Source of the DNA: Microcebus murinus
Lineage: Eukaryota; Chordata; Mammalia; Primates; Cheirogaleidae
Direction of reading: 5' to 3'
Assembly: GCF_040939455.1 (NCBI RefSeq)
Contig: NC_134117.1
Coordinates: 48,267,001-48,331,000, forward strand
DNA: 64,000 bases
Below are positions 21,451 to 32,430 of the stretch, one piece after another (position 1 is the stretch's first letter; every line of letters starts with the position of its first letter). A program made the translations under genes and the position numbers. A model generated the notes under the pieces. It was not told where the DNA came from. It saw only the letters and a list, made by a program, of their open reading frames with translations, and did not search any database.

Positions 21451-24400
21451 GGTAAGAAACAAGTGTAACATGATCATAATAGAAACACTACAAAATGCAG
21501 ATAAGTAATGTATTTTTAAAATAAAATTCTACTTTTCGTCATTAGCATTTTGGTGTAGGCATTTTCAAATATTTTACCGTAAGAGTGACAGCTATTAATA
21601 GATTTGTATTATTTGAACTACTTAACATTCACTTCCTTCTCAGTCTTCTTCCATCCTGCAACCAGATCAAAGTAAACACCCCAATCAACTGTGACAATCC
21701 TCTTCTCTCTTCCAACAGTTCAAAAATTAGTGTTCAGCAATGAACTTTGAAAGTTGGATGTGGTTGCGGGGGAGGGGTGTTTCCCTCCCTTTACGTTCAT
21801 CAGGAAGCAAAGGAGATGGGTTTATAAGGAAAGAATAAGGCAAAGGTGAAACAGACACAGAGACAAATAGATAGTAGTCAGGGAAGAACAACAAAATCAG
21901 CTTGCTAGTAGGGTTTGTGTAGCCAGAAAGACTAGGGTTATATAAAGTTAAGTGTGTCCTTGGAGCTCATATTGATCAATCTTCATATTCAGCAATAGAG
22001 CTGATAGTATAGCAATAGCCTGAGGCTTGGTGAAGATAGTTATATGACCATGCAGCATTTCTACAGCCTAACAATTCACCTGCATATAGTAATAGGTTCT
22101 ATAATGAGTCTCCCTAGAGAAGAATTGTTCTAGTATTATATCTAGCCAAAATTATCCAGTTTCACTGAATTTCCCATCAGCATTAGTCAAAGGAGCCTTT
22201 TTTTAAAAAAAGAAAAATTTGATCAACATTTTTATATTTAGCCACATTTTTAAAATGTGGACTATAAAAACAAGTGACTTTAAGTACAAACAGAAAAATA
22301 TTTAAAGGTATATTGTTTGATTTATGATGTCTACAGAGGAAATAATAAGATTTGTTATGGAATTATTGAAGACATTTATTTCAAAGAACTTCCACTTGAG
22401 TTACTTGTAATTTCACACAGTGCATATATATAAATGTGTGTGATTTTACATCACAAAATGTTACCTGGAACCAAATAAACAATCTAAATCAACTTATTAT
22501 CTTACTATGAATTAATATTTCAGTAGGTCATATTAAAACATAACTACATAAATGAGAAATATGTATCTAGAATTAATTTTCTCAAGTTGTGCCGATAAAC
22601 TCTTGCTCAAGGAATTTAAAAGAAAAATATATATTTCTACACTCAATATTTTATTTTATTTTTTCTATATTGGAGTTTTAAAAGAAAACAGACATAGAAG
22701 TCATGTGGAAGATCAAAACATTTATCAGTCTTAGTGCAGTGGTAAATTTGAATTGGGGAATATGACTTAGAATTGTGGCCTAAAGCAGTCTTTCCATGCT
22801 GTTCTCTAGATTGAGAACCAAATTGAAACCGAGTTATCCAGGGCTCAGAGTTCCTTTCAGTACATTATCTATCACCTTCTGTTTCTAAGTCAAAATTGTG
22901 TTATTGCTTACAGTTATTCAGACCTCAAATAGTCTGAAAGAGTTAATGACTCTTCGAAAACTCTTTAAAATTGCCTAGACACTATGAGAAACTGTGTCCT
23001 CATAAATAAAATGTTTTAGTTACTTTCGTGGTTTTATAACAATTGTATTGCTTGTTAGATATGTGTGGAGATGTTGACCTTCCTGTCACCAATTGATTTT
23101 AAGAAAACATGAGTAATTTTGGAGGCTTGATTTAATTCAAAATTTGATGAAGCTCTGAAGGATTCAGATATTGAAATATGTACTTTTAATTAATGTGCAG
23201 AACTATATCATAACATACCACCTTCAAATAACAGAATATAAATATGAGGTCTGGGTAACAGTTTTATATTTTAGAATTAGGTCCTTGTCTTTGGCCACAT
23301 TTTAAAGAAAAACAAAAGTTCTATACTTATATTAGTGGAAAATCTAATAGAATGTGTTGTATATCTCATAATGTCTAATTCCTGGGGGAGATCTTCATTC
23401 TTTATATTCACTTAGAAAAGGATTATGTTTTGTATGGAAATTATATTTCAACGATTATCATTAAGCTTATTATAACTCTCACAGTGAATGTGACCAAATG
23501 ATAAAGGCACATATTAAACAAATAAAGACAAACCATTTTCTATATTACTCATTGACTTCCCAGATTGATGTTTATAAACACTCTACTGGTGATGACAATG
23601 GATTTTGGTGTGAAAGATGTCACCTCGGTACCCATATAATCTCCATTACGTTTTCATTAGCCTATAGCATAGGTTATGATTGTTTGAAATTATTATTTTT
23701 TTCTTTGTGTCACAAAGAACTCAAGTATAAAACTAATTCAAAACTTAAATTAGCATGATATTTCTTTATCTGGTAATTTAAAACTGAATTCTTTATTCTC
23801 ATTTTATATTCTTATTTATTATTTATTAATCAATTAATCCTTCAGGTAACAATTTATTGGTCTTCTAATATGAACAAACAAAAGAATAAGTACAAATAAA
23901 ATAAAGACAAAAAGAAAGTACATTAAATAGAGATAAATAATTTGTTGAGGTTCCTTGAGAGTATACCTATTATGCTGAACATATTAAACAAACCCAGCAA
24001 CATAGTAATGAAAAATTCAATGGAAGTATCCCAAGTGAAAGGGAAAATGTAAGAAGATATTAAGTTATTTAAAGAAAAATAAATAGGAAAAGTACTTACA
24101 GTTTTAGTATCAACATGGAAATAAGTTAGAAGTTGCCGTGGCTATTATGAAAATCTAACAAACTAAAAATCAGTGACCTTTCTTGTACTCCACAGAAGAC
24201 TGAAGTTGCAAAACACTGCCACTTTGAAATGTGGAACAGAAGCCACTGTGGCCATCAACTGGTTTGAACACTTCAGTGGTCATTTTGACCTATTTTCAGA
24301 GGATGAGTGTACGCTGATAGGCCAGTAAGAAACTTATGGGGGCCACAGTTTTAGTGGAAGCTCACACTATCTTGGGTTTTATCCCCAAGAGTCCCACCAG

Positions 24401-24518
24401 ATTCTCATGGTGAAGATTCAAAGAAGATCAAAGATAGATCCCTCTGTGGTTCTAACAATGATAAGAAAAGAATAATCATTGTGAACTATACCCGTGGATT
24501 TTTCTATAGCAAAGGCTT
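21451..24518. other. Unassigned 3-kb stretch
   Basis: No gene, RNA or repeat that I can name. The short frames here (22552-22734, 23498-23758) show no domain. The part just before 24519 may belong to an older element interrupted by the LTR, but I have no evidence for its family. Confidence 0.55.
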
Positions 24519-24948
24519 TGTTATAGTTTGGATGTTTGCCCCCTTCAAATCAATGTTGAAAATTGATCCCCAATATTGGAGGGGAGCCTACTGGCAGGTG
24601 TTTGGGTTATGGTGGTGAACCCCTTATGAATAGATTAATCCCCTCCCTGGGGTGGGGGTGAGTGAGTTCTATTAGTTCCCATGGGAGCTGGTTGCTTAAA
24701 AGAACCTGGTACCTCCCTCCACCTCATGCTGCTTCTCTCACTAAGTAATCTCTGCACATGCTGATTCCCCCTCACTTTCTGCCATGAGTGGAAGCAGCCT
24801 GAAGCCCTCAGGAGAAGCAATGTTGATGCCAGGCTTTCTGTACTATCTGCAGAACTGTAAGGTAAACAAACCTCTTATTTTATTTTATTTTTTTATAAAT
24901 TACCCAGCCAATAGTAATGCTTTATACCAACACAAACAGACTAAGATA
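24519..24948 (+). mobile_element. MaLR (MST/THE1-like) solo LTR, sense
   Basis: It starts tgttatagtttggatgtttg and includes ttgatccccaatattggagg, tattagttcccatgggagctg, ctgccatgagtggaagc and ataaattacccagcc, and ends cagactaagata. This is the full order of a MaLR LTR, about 430 bp long. The pentamers next to it (ggctt and ggtct) are only a weak TSD. No internal region is attached, so this is probably a solo LTR formed by LTR-LTR recombination. The reading frames at 24635-25074 are shadows. Confidence 0.88.
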
Positions 24949-24969
24949 GGTCTGTTGTCCAAGGAAAAC

Positions 24970-26070
24970 ACTTTCCCAGACTATATATTGTATGATGCCA
25001 ATTATGTGATATCCTGGAAAGACAAATCTCTAGTATGGGTAATAAGATCCATGGTGTTCCAGGTTTTTCACTGAGGGAGAAAAGTTGACAAGACAAACCA
25101 TAGGGTGGTAAAAAAATTTAGGGCTGTAAAACTATTTTGTGTGATAGTGTACTTGTGGATCCATGACACCCTGCATTTTTTAAAATCCATAGAATTTTGA
25201 AGCAAGAACAATGAACTTTAGTGTATGCAAATACACTATCAAACAAGTAATTTAGCAATACAGGATCCCAGTATGGAATGCAGACTTTTAGAAAAGAATA
25301 CAACTATATGACAAATGTATAAAATCACCTTACTGAAGGAGTGGAGGAAAATGTCAATCTAAGTCACTGTAGAAATGAGCAGTGTAAGACTAAAGGCAAG
25401 ACTAAAGGCAAGAGACACTGTCCATAAATTATGTACTCTAGCTGCTGAAAACGTTTCCCAAGGGGGCACAGGGAGAGTAATTTCACAATGGAAATCCAGG
25501 AAAAAAACCTACCACAGCCAGGTGATCAATATTAACATCAAAAGTGATAAGTCATCTTGATGGTATGTACCCTTGGTATGACATGATAAAAATGGTACTT
25601 TACTTTTGTGGTGTTCTTAAAACTACATACTCCTAGTGTAACCATATGACAAATATAAGACAAATCCAAATTGAGAGACATTTTATAAAATAGCTGACCA
25701 GTACTCCTCAAAACTGTCAAGGTCATCAAAATCAAGGAAGTTCTGAGAAACCGTTATAAGCAAGAGGGCCCTAAGCGGGGGACATGACAGCTAAATGTGA
25801 TGTGGTAGCCTAGACAAGATGTTGGGACAATAACAACAACAACGAAAGGACGTTGAGGGAAATCTAGATAAAGTATGGATTTAGTTAATAATAATGTATC
25901 ATTACTATGTCCATATTAGTTCATTAATTATGACAAATATGCCATACCAATATAAGAAGTTAATAATAGAGGAAACAGAATATAGTTTAGAAGTATAATA
26001 TAGAAACTCTTTGTACTATTTTCCTAATTTTTCCATAAATCTAAAACTGCTCTAAAATAAAAATGTTATT
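24970..26070 (+). mobile_element. Old L1 3' UTR, sense
   Basis: A long stretch typical of L1M 3' UTRs. It includes actattttgtgtgatagtg, atgaactttagtgtatgc, gatcaatattaacatcaaaag and ctttgtactattttcctaat, and ends ctaaaactgctctaaaataa followed by an A-rich tail. No coding part of the L1 is visible. A 16-bp unit (taaaggcaagac) is repeated near 25390. Frames at 25375-25735 have no coding meaning. Confidence 0.72.
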
Positions 26071-26369
26071 AAAAAATGAAATAGAACACAGGAATGAGCC
26101 CTAAAATGCAGATATTATAGAATAATATAGATAAGCCAATCAGCTGATACAGGATTTCCCAGGTATTTTGTTTTCATTCTAGATATTTATTTCTCTTTTT
26201 ATCATGTAGAGGCAGCCTTGCGTTTGTCTACAGTGACCTAGAAATGTGAATTCACTCTCTTAACGCTGTATTTATGCTCATAAATCATTACTAGACTTTT
26301 TCAGTGGACCAACTTGTATTTTGAATATTATCAACATCACCAAAAGATATTATGCATGTTTTTCAAAGG
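26071..26369. other. Unassigned spacer
   Basis: About 300 bp without recognisable content. Confidence 0.5.
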
Positions 26370-26925
26370 ATAACAAACTCCATACATGATCCAATCGTTA
26401 TCTATCTGTTTTTCTGAGCTTATAGTCTCTCCGTTTTCACCACATTGTAGTAGTGAGAATTCATCCCTACTGAGATAGTGAGAAAATCCCACGGTAATTT
26501 GTTGTCCCTTTTGGTTTGAATGCTTTTTCTACCAATTTTGCTTGGTGAGGACCTCTCATAAGCCATATCTCAATCATATTCTTTTCTGAAAGCCTTTTTA
26601 TCTGACCAGCTACTGAAAGTAGCAACTTTCTCTAGTCAGTTGATAAATTTCTCCCATCCAAGTACTAACCAGGCTTGATCCTGCTTAGCTTTTGAGATCA
26701 GGCAAGATTGAATGAGTTTAGCGTGGTAGGCTGTAGACTCATTTGATAAATTCTTATCACCCTGTTTAATTTTTAGCTTGTATCACTTTTTGTAATTATA
26801 TTATTTGTTCTCTTGTAGTATATTCTGTCTGTCACTAAAATGAAAGCTCCATGAATGCCAGGATTGTGTTACCTGGTTTACCAATGTGCTCAATAAATAT
26901 TTGTCAAATGCATGAAGGGATGTCA
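26370..26925 (+). mobile_element. L2 LINE 3' end, sense, split by a 5S rRNA insertion
   Basis: The 3' end is clear: cactaaaatgaaagctccatg, gccaggattgtgtt, ccaatgtgctcaataaatat. This is the standard L2 terminus. Upstream, ggtttgaatgctttttctac and ctgaaagcctttttatctgacc correspond to L2 'tgcctggaatgctct' and 'gaggccttccctgacc'. Positions 26650-26738 are a later 5S insertion with a target-site duplication. Confidence 0.75.
26650..26738 (-). pseudogene. 5S rRNA retropseudogene, 3'-truncated
   Basis: The minus strand begins exactly at the first base of 5S rRNA (GTCTACAGCC...) and runs through ctgatctcaaaagctaagca and gcctggttagtacttggatg to GGGAGA, about nucleotide 90 of 121. Differences are many transitions and one 1-nt deletion near position 11. 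Box A (AGCTAAGCAGG) survives and box C is cut. There is no A tail. The flanks tcagttgataaatt (26636-26649) and tcatttgataaatt (26739-26752) form a 14-bp TSD with one mismatch. It is a retroposed, non-functional copy. Confidence 0.93.
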
Positions 26926-28086
26926 TTATCCTTTGGGATAAGGACATATGTATAAACTTCAATCTCATCTCAGCGATTTTATAACTGAAAAACACATGCA
27001 AACAACAAAGGGGTACCTGGCCTGCCATCCATTCAGAAGTCATCTGTTCCTCAGTATGACTTTGTGGGACAGGTGAGATAGCTAATATTATCTTCATTTG
27101 AATATTCCTCATATTAGAGTCTTAGGATAACATAGGCAAGATGGAAAGATTCTCTCTTCTTGAGAGCAAATACAGCAGAGTAAGGGAGAAAAACAGTCTG
27201 ATAACTTCAAGTCAGATAGAGGAGTTGTACTCCCCAGGGAAGGATATCTGTAACTCTCTTGCTGAGGTTATTTCAATGGTTTTGGTGAAAGTTCTACCAT
27301 TCTTTCCTGTAAAGGGCTCACATCCAAAATATTTCAGCATGCTGTGGAGCCCACAGATCTTCCACATTCTTCCGAAGTCCATTCACACACCTTACTTGTT
27401 TGCTTTGTCTCTGGGGCAGGACATTTTGAGATGAAATCTCCACACAGTCAAGGAGGAGGGGCCAGAGGTGCTGAAATGCAGATAGAGATTTTTTGTTTGT
27501 TTGCTCTTATTCTTTTCTGTATAGTGCAGAGAAAACAGGATTTCTGAACACTTCTGAGACTCAGCACCTGCAAATTCCTACAGAAATTGCCTGGCTGCTC
27601 AAGAAAAGGTAAATTTTAATATGTCTGGCTAATGAATTTTGTAATGCGAGGTTGCTCAAGTTTTATGTGCTTGTATTCCATGCATGTATTTTATACTTGA
27701 TTTGTGTGTGAAATATAATTTTATGTTAATTAAACTCCTTAACATACTTTTGAGGCAAGAATACTTGCTCTAAATTTAAGATATTCCCAGGAGTGGTATT
27801 AAGAAGAGTTGAGGACACAGGTTGTTTTTTTTCTCCCTGGTGGCATTGCATTTAACTAAGTGGAAGAAATCAGAAAAGATTATGATGCTACTGATACAAT
27901 GCAGTTCTGAGTTTAAGAATTTTACTCATCTCAAGGCTCAGTTTTATAATAGCTGATGTAGACCAAATCAATAAAACACTTTTATTTTCCTGGTGTTACA
28001 CGTAGATACACACTTGCTTGAGAAATGAAAAAATATTGCTTAAAGTTACACTGTGAATGATAGCTCATGATTACACTCTTTAGAAT
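26926..28086. other. Unassigned stretch with a weak exon candidate
   Basis: No repeat recognised. Several 60-100 codon frames occur on both strands (26801-27547) without domains. See the separate entry at 27525-27608. Confidence 0.5.
27525..27608 (+). other. Weak candidate exon (84 bp)
   Basis: A pyrimidine-rich tract ends in tctgtatag at 27524. This is followed by 84 bp open in one frame (it would read AETGFLNTSETQHLQIPTE..), and then by a good donor, AAAAG/gtaaat, at 27609. I do not recognise the peptide and see no partner exons. A chance pairing of splice-like signals is the more likely explanation. Confidence 0.15.
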
Positions 28087-28146
<60 letters not shown>

Positions 28147-28149
28147 AAA
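28087..28149. repeat. (GAAA)n microsatellite
   Basis: About 15 uninterrupted units of AAGA. A minus-strand frame with repeating FLSF residues is an artefact of it. Confidence 0.97.
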
Positions 28150-28344
28150 CTTCTTTTTACTCCACATTTATATCCTGATTTATATCATTTCTTAATTCTT
28201 TCCATTTACAAATACATTTCTCAAAGGAGTTTGCTATGCATTCTCTATTTCTCATCCACTGTCTTTGAATCCACTATAATCAGAGTTTTATTCCAGACAC
28301 TCCTCTGAACCAGCATTGGCAAAATAACGATATGACTTTAAACT

Positions 28345-28815
28345 GCCAAATACAACATTGAATTATCCAGCTTTTGACAAATTAATGCTGCATAGCAAAC
28401 CTCAGAATCTCAGTGATTTACATAAAAAATATTTATTTCCTTGCTTCTGTGTTTCAGGTTGACTACACTTGGACTAATCTAGGATGGGCAGAGACGAGTG
28501 GCTTGCTTTAGGTTGCTTGTTTGTTTGGATCGCGTTCAAGCTTGCCACTTAATTTCTCTCACCATCCCTGGACCAGTTGCTATCTAGAGCATATTTTTCT
28601 CATGGTAATTGGTGGCATGCTTTTATCTGGATAAGTGGCAGGAGCATGAGAAAGCAAACCAAATTGCACAAACCTTTATGGCATCTTTTTTTTATATCAA
28701 ATTTGCTAACATTCCATTGACCAAAGCAAGTACCATCCTCAAGCCCAAAATTCATGGTAGTAGGAAAATAAATTCCACCCACTGTAGGAGGGTACTGTAT
28801 AGTTATGTTGCAAGG
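28345..28815 (-). mobile_element. MLT1-like MaLR LTR, antisense
   Basis: On the plus strand: ttaatgctgcatagcaaac, agtgatttacataaaaaat, ttgctaacattccattgacc, ccaaagcaagtacc and aataaattccacccactgtagg. These follow the antisense MLT1 order ('tgctgcgtaacaaaccac...agtggcttaaaacaac...cccattggccaaagcaagtcac...tagactccacctcttgatggg'). Diverged. Overlapping frames at 28600-28932 are shadows. Confidence 0.65.
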
Positions 28816-28921
28816 GATATGAGAAGTATAATGCCAATTCAGAAAGAGTGTGGAAAGCTGCAAATAATAATTCAATCTATCACGAAATGTAAAATCTCAC
28901 TCTTCATCCTATTCTTTATTT

Positions 28922-29009
28922 TCTACCCTTGACTTGTAGGATCCCACTTTCTCATTTTTCTCTTTCTACCTCTTGACTTCTGGGATCCCACTTTCTCATT
29001 TTTTTCTTT
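28922..29009 (+). repeat. 44-bp tandem duplication
   Basis: Two adjacent copies of a unit containing gacttgtaggatcccacttt / gacttctgggatcccacttt and the following C/T-rich stretch, with a few differences. Period 44. Confidence 0.85.
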
Positions 29010-29282
29010 CTACCTCAATAGCTGATCCTGTTTAGTCTCCTTAAATGATTTCTTCACATCTTTTTTCTTCTAAACATTGGATGACCTCGGCACTGAGTTT
29101 TTGGACATCTTCTCTAAGTGATGTTATGCAATCTAATATTTCTAAATACTGCATATAAGACAAAAACCTCTCCAAGGAAAATCTCTAATCTTAATCTCTC
29201 TTAAACTCTGAATTTATGCAGTCAACTGCCAACTCAATATATCCTATCACAAATTCAAGAAGCATCTCGATTTTAACATGTT

Positions 29283-29613
29283 TGTCTTAGTTGAGGGTGT
29301 CATACAGAAGCCTGGGTGGATTATAAACAACAGAAATTTACTTTTCACAGTTTTAGAGACTGGAAAGTCCAAGATGCAGGACCCAACAGCAGAGTCCTGA
29401 ATCGCTTCCTGATTCTTAGATGGCCTTCTCTCTGTGTCCTCGGGGTAAGGGAACTCTCCAGAGCATCTTTTATCAGGGCACAAATTCTATTCATGAGGGC
29501 TCCACCCTCATGACCTAATCACTTGTCAAAGGCTCCACCACCTAATGGAATCACCGAGGTGGTTAGAATTTCAACATATGAATAGGATGGGCACAAATAT
29601 TCAGTTTATAGCA
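29283..29613 (-). mobile_element. MaLR (MST/MLT-type) LTR, antisense: 3' LTR of the next element
   Basis: Starts tgtcttagttgagggtgtc and continues with taaacaacagaaatttac, gagactggaaagtccaagat and ctcatgacctaatcactt, ending ttatagca at 29613. Read on the minus strand it is a complete LTR of about 330 bp, beginning TG and ending CA. Internal MaLR sequence follows directly, so it is the 3' LTR. Confidence 0.85.
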
Positions 29614-30765
29614 TTTTGCCTTCAGCCCCCAAATTCATGCCCTTCTCATATGCAAAACATATTCATTACATCTCTACAGTTCCAGAAGTCTTAACTTGTT
29701 TCAGCATCAACTCGAAATTCTAGAATCGAAGGTCTTAACTAAATGTCATCTAAATCAGATACTTTAAGACTCAAAGTATAATTTATCCTGAGGCAAATTG
29801 CTCTCTAGCTGTGAACCTGTGAAACCAAACAAGTCATGTGCTTCCAAAATGCAACGTGGGATATGCATAGGATATCCCATTTCCTTTCCAAAAGAGAGAA
29901 ATAGGGAAGAAGAAAGGAGTAACAGATTCTAAGTGAGTCCAAAGTACAAAGATTTTAAGGCTTGTGAATAATCCTCTTTGGCTCAGAGCTCTGTCTTTCA
30001 GGCACACTGTGACAGAGGTCATGCTTTCTCAACCCACTGGGGTGACTGTTCTGCCTTCTGAACCCACTGGGTCAGTAGTCCCGCCCCGATAGCTTTGGGT
30101 GAGTGGTTGGCCTGTTGAAAAGAAGGTGATCTTGAACTGCATGGTTCACTTATTTGGAAAAAAAAAGAAAGGTCTCCTCTTTTGAAACTGAGGAGGCAGC
30201 CCTAATAATCTCTGAATTGCCTTTCAGGTCATTCTTTCCAGGTTTTGAAGAATAGTGCACATTTGAAGTTGAATAGCTCTATAGTCCTGTCCTGTAAAAT
30301 TAAAAAAAAAGTTGTGCAGTCTTGCTTTATTCCTTCTTGTCTCCTTCCTCTTCAGTTCAGTAGTTTTCCTGCTAGGATGGCTGATGGTTCACATCCATAC
30401 TAATCTCCTTATCTTGGCCATTCCTTTAACGGTCTCTCCTGAACACACCTTCTCTTATTTTTTCAATATGGATAAACTAAGGACTTTTCAAATTTTAAGT
30501 TATGCTTCCTTTTTGGTGCATAATTCCATCTTTAAGTCATTTATGTTTTTTGCAGTTTACCATATGCAATCAAGGAGAAACAAACCGTCAACACTTTGCT
30601 TAGAAATAACTTCAACTAAACACCTTCTGGAAAACAGTGAAACACAACCACAATTCAGCAAAGTTCTTTGCCACTTTATAACAGAGAATTCCTTTTCTCC
30701 ATTGTCCAATAACATGTTCCTTTACATCTGAGACCTAATCAGAATGGCCTCTCTTCCAATATTCT
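29614..30765 (-). mobile_element. ERVL-MaLR internal region, antisense, 5' LTR lost
   Basis: Sequence adjacent to the LTR matches the non-coding MaLR internal region in antisense. It starts with aaattcatgcccttctcata and agtcttaacttgtttcagca. Later it has aattcagcaaagttctttgcc, ccaataacatgttcc and tctgagacctaatcagaatg, which lies only about 150 bp from the 5' LTR in full-length relatives. The 5' LTR is replaced by an MLT2-like sequence at about 30766. MaLR internal regions have no conserved retroviral genes, and the 139-codon frame at 30312-30731 shows no such domain. It is a decayed endogenous retrovirus-like relic. Confidence 0.75.
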
Positions 30766-31092
30766 GATGATACAGGTCCCACCCAGTCTAAGTTTGAGGG
30801 CCCAAGAACAAGGAGCACAGTGTTCTGCTGGACAGGAAAAGATGGATGTCCCAGGCCAAGCAGAGAGTAAATTTGTTGTTCTTTCATTTTTTTTTGTTCT
30901 ATTCAGGCCTTCAACGGATTGGATGATGTCCACCAGCATTGGGGAGGGTGATATTCAATATTCAGTTTGCAGATGCAATAATGGTCTCTTCTGGAGACAC
31001 CCTCATAGACGCATGCAGAAGTAATGTCTTGCCATATATTGGCGCATCCCTTAGCCTAGTCAAGTTGACACAAAATTAACCATCACAATTTT
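30766..31092 (-). mobile_element. MLT2-like (ERVL) LTR, antisense
   Basis: Reads ttctattcaggccttcaac, ggattggatgatgtccacc, ttggggagggtgatatt and caagttgacacaaaatta. This is the antisense of MLT2-type LTRs that start 'tggttaattttatgtgtcaactt'. The preceding gacaggaaaagatggatgtc fits the middle of the same LTR. About 330 bp remain. Confidence 0.75.
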
Positions 31093-31484
31093 ACCCTTCA
31101 TCACCTTGGTAAATATACAGATATCGTTAAATACTATACTTAATCCCCTAATAAAGACAGTAACAAGGGTCCTATTTTCATCTAACATGTGGAGCTATCT
31201 TGCACATTAGTCCCTTTCCCAGTAGAGAAGGTAAAGTGTTTGAACAATGTTTACTCTTCTCCTGATAAACCATGAGTATTTAGTACTAAAATACTCATAT
31301 AAAGTCAACACATTTTATATTATAAGATAAAAAACAAGAAAGGAAATATAACAAAGATATTGGCTTAATGTATGTATATATATGTATGTATCTGCACACA
31401 CACAAATGTATTCATAACAAAATAAGAAAGAAATACTCATAGCAATTACAGTCCTTGTTTCTGTAACTGGTTACATGGTTATAG
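31093..31484. other. Unassigned segment between two MLT2-like pieces
   Basis: About 390 bp with no family I can name, containing a short TATG/CA simple run at 31368-31402. It lies between two LTR fragments of the same type and orientation. It could be remaining internal sequence, a separate repeat, or unique DNA. Confidence 0.4.
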
Positions 31485-31610
31485 TTGGTACCTACAGATT
31501 CAGATGCTAATCTCTCCCAGAAGCATTCTCATAGACACACCCAGAAATAATGTTGATATTTGGGCATCCCTTAATTCAGTCTAGTTGGCACCTAAAATTA
31601 GCCATCAAAA
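31485..31610 (-). mobile_element. Second MLT2-like LTR fragment, antisense
   Basis: gattcagatgctaatctctc, catagacacacccagaaata and ctagttggcacctaaaatta follow the terminal part of the same LTR type as at 30950-31092, in the same orientation. Confidence 0.65.
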
Positions 31611-31784
31611 TATCCAATATCGAACATATGATTTCTGATCTTTCACTGATTTGCAACACCTACACGTTTTCCCTTCATTGTAAGTTATAGTTCTATTCAT
31701 TTGGTTTCTTAAGCCAAACATTTTAGAGAATCCTCTTTCTCTTCCCAACAAATATCTCTGTTTCTACCTTAAGCAGAATTACCA

Positions 31785-32430
31785 TTGCTGGAGCAGTCAG
31801 GTTGACTTTTTAAAAATATAAATCAGATCATACCATTCCTCTGCTTTGAAGACTGATAGCTTCCCATCTCACACAGTTAGAGTAAAAGCCAAAGCCCTAG
31901 GAATAGACTACAGTTATTTATCTTCTGCAATTCTCTAGCTCACTTATTCTGCTCTAACCACACTGGCTTCTCTGCTTTCCCTATAAAATGTCAGATATTA
32001 TCCCACCTGAAGACTCTTGTACTTGCTAGTCTATTTGCCTCCAACATTCTTTTCTCAAAGAACCACATGGTTCATTCCAATACTTCTTCTAAAAGTCAAA
32101 TTACTAGTGACACTTTACCTAACCACTATATAAAAAAGAAGACTTCTATCCCTGACACTCCTTAATTATATACATACACACACAAACCTCTTCCTGCTAT
32201 TCCTTTCTTTTCATCTATCTCTAAATAAATACATCTATCATCCATCATCATCATTCTATCTATCTGCTTATCTATCCATCATGATAATTTTATTACTATC
32301 TGCCTTATTCTACTAAAATATAGGCTCTACTATTGGAGGGATTTTCCTAGTTAGGTTCATTGATGTTTGTCCCATGAGTAGAACAGTACCTGGGGCATTA
32401 CATGTTCTCAGTCATAAGAGGTAAGCTGTA
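31785..32430 (+). mobile_element. L2 LINE 3' end, sense
   Basis: The order is clear: gaagactgatagcttcccatc, ctctaaccacactggcttct, cacatggttcattccaatac, aatataggctctactattgg, agaacagtacctggggcatta. These match the L2 3' ORF2 and tail. An (ATCT)-type simple run is present at 32205-32285. Confidence 0.82.

Noticed and set aside
27982..28167. FLSF-repeat protein of 61 codons on the minus strand
   Set aside because: It is the translation of the (GAAA)n microsatellite.
30312..30731. 139-codon plus-strand frame with a hydrophobic N-terminus
   Set aside because: It lies antisense within a MaLR internal region. The hydrophobic start comes from a C/T-rich stretch and no domain is recognised.
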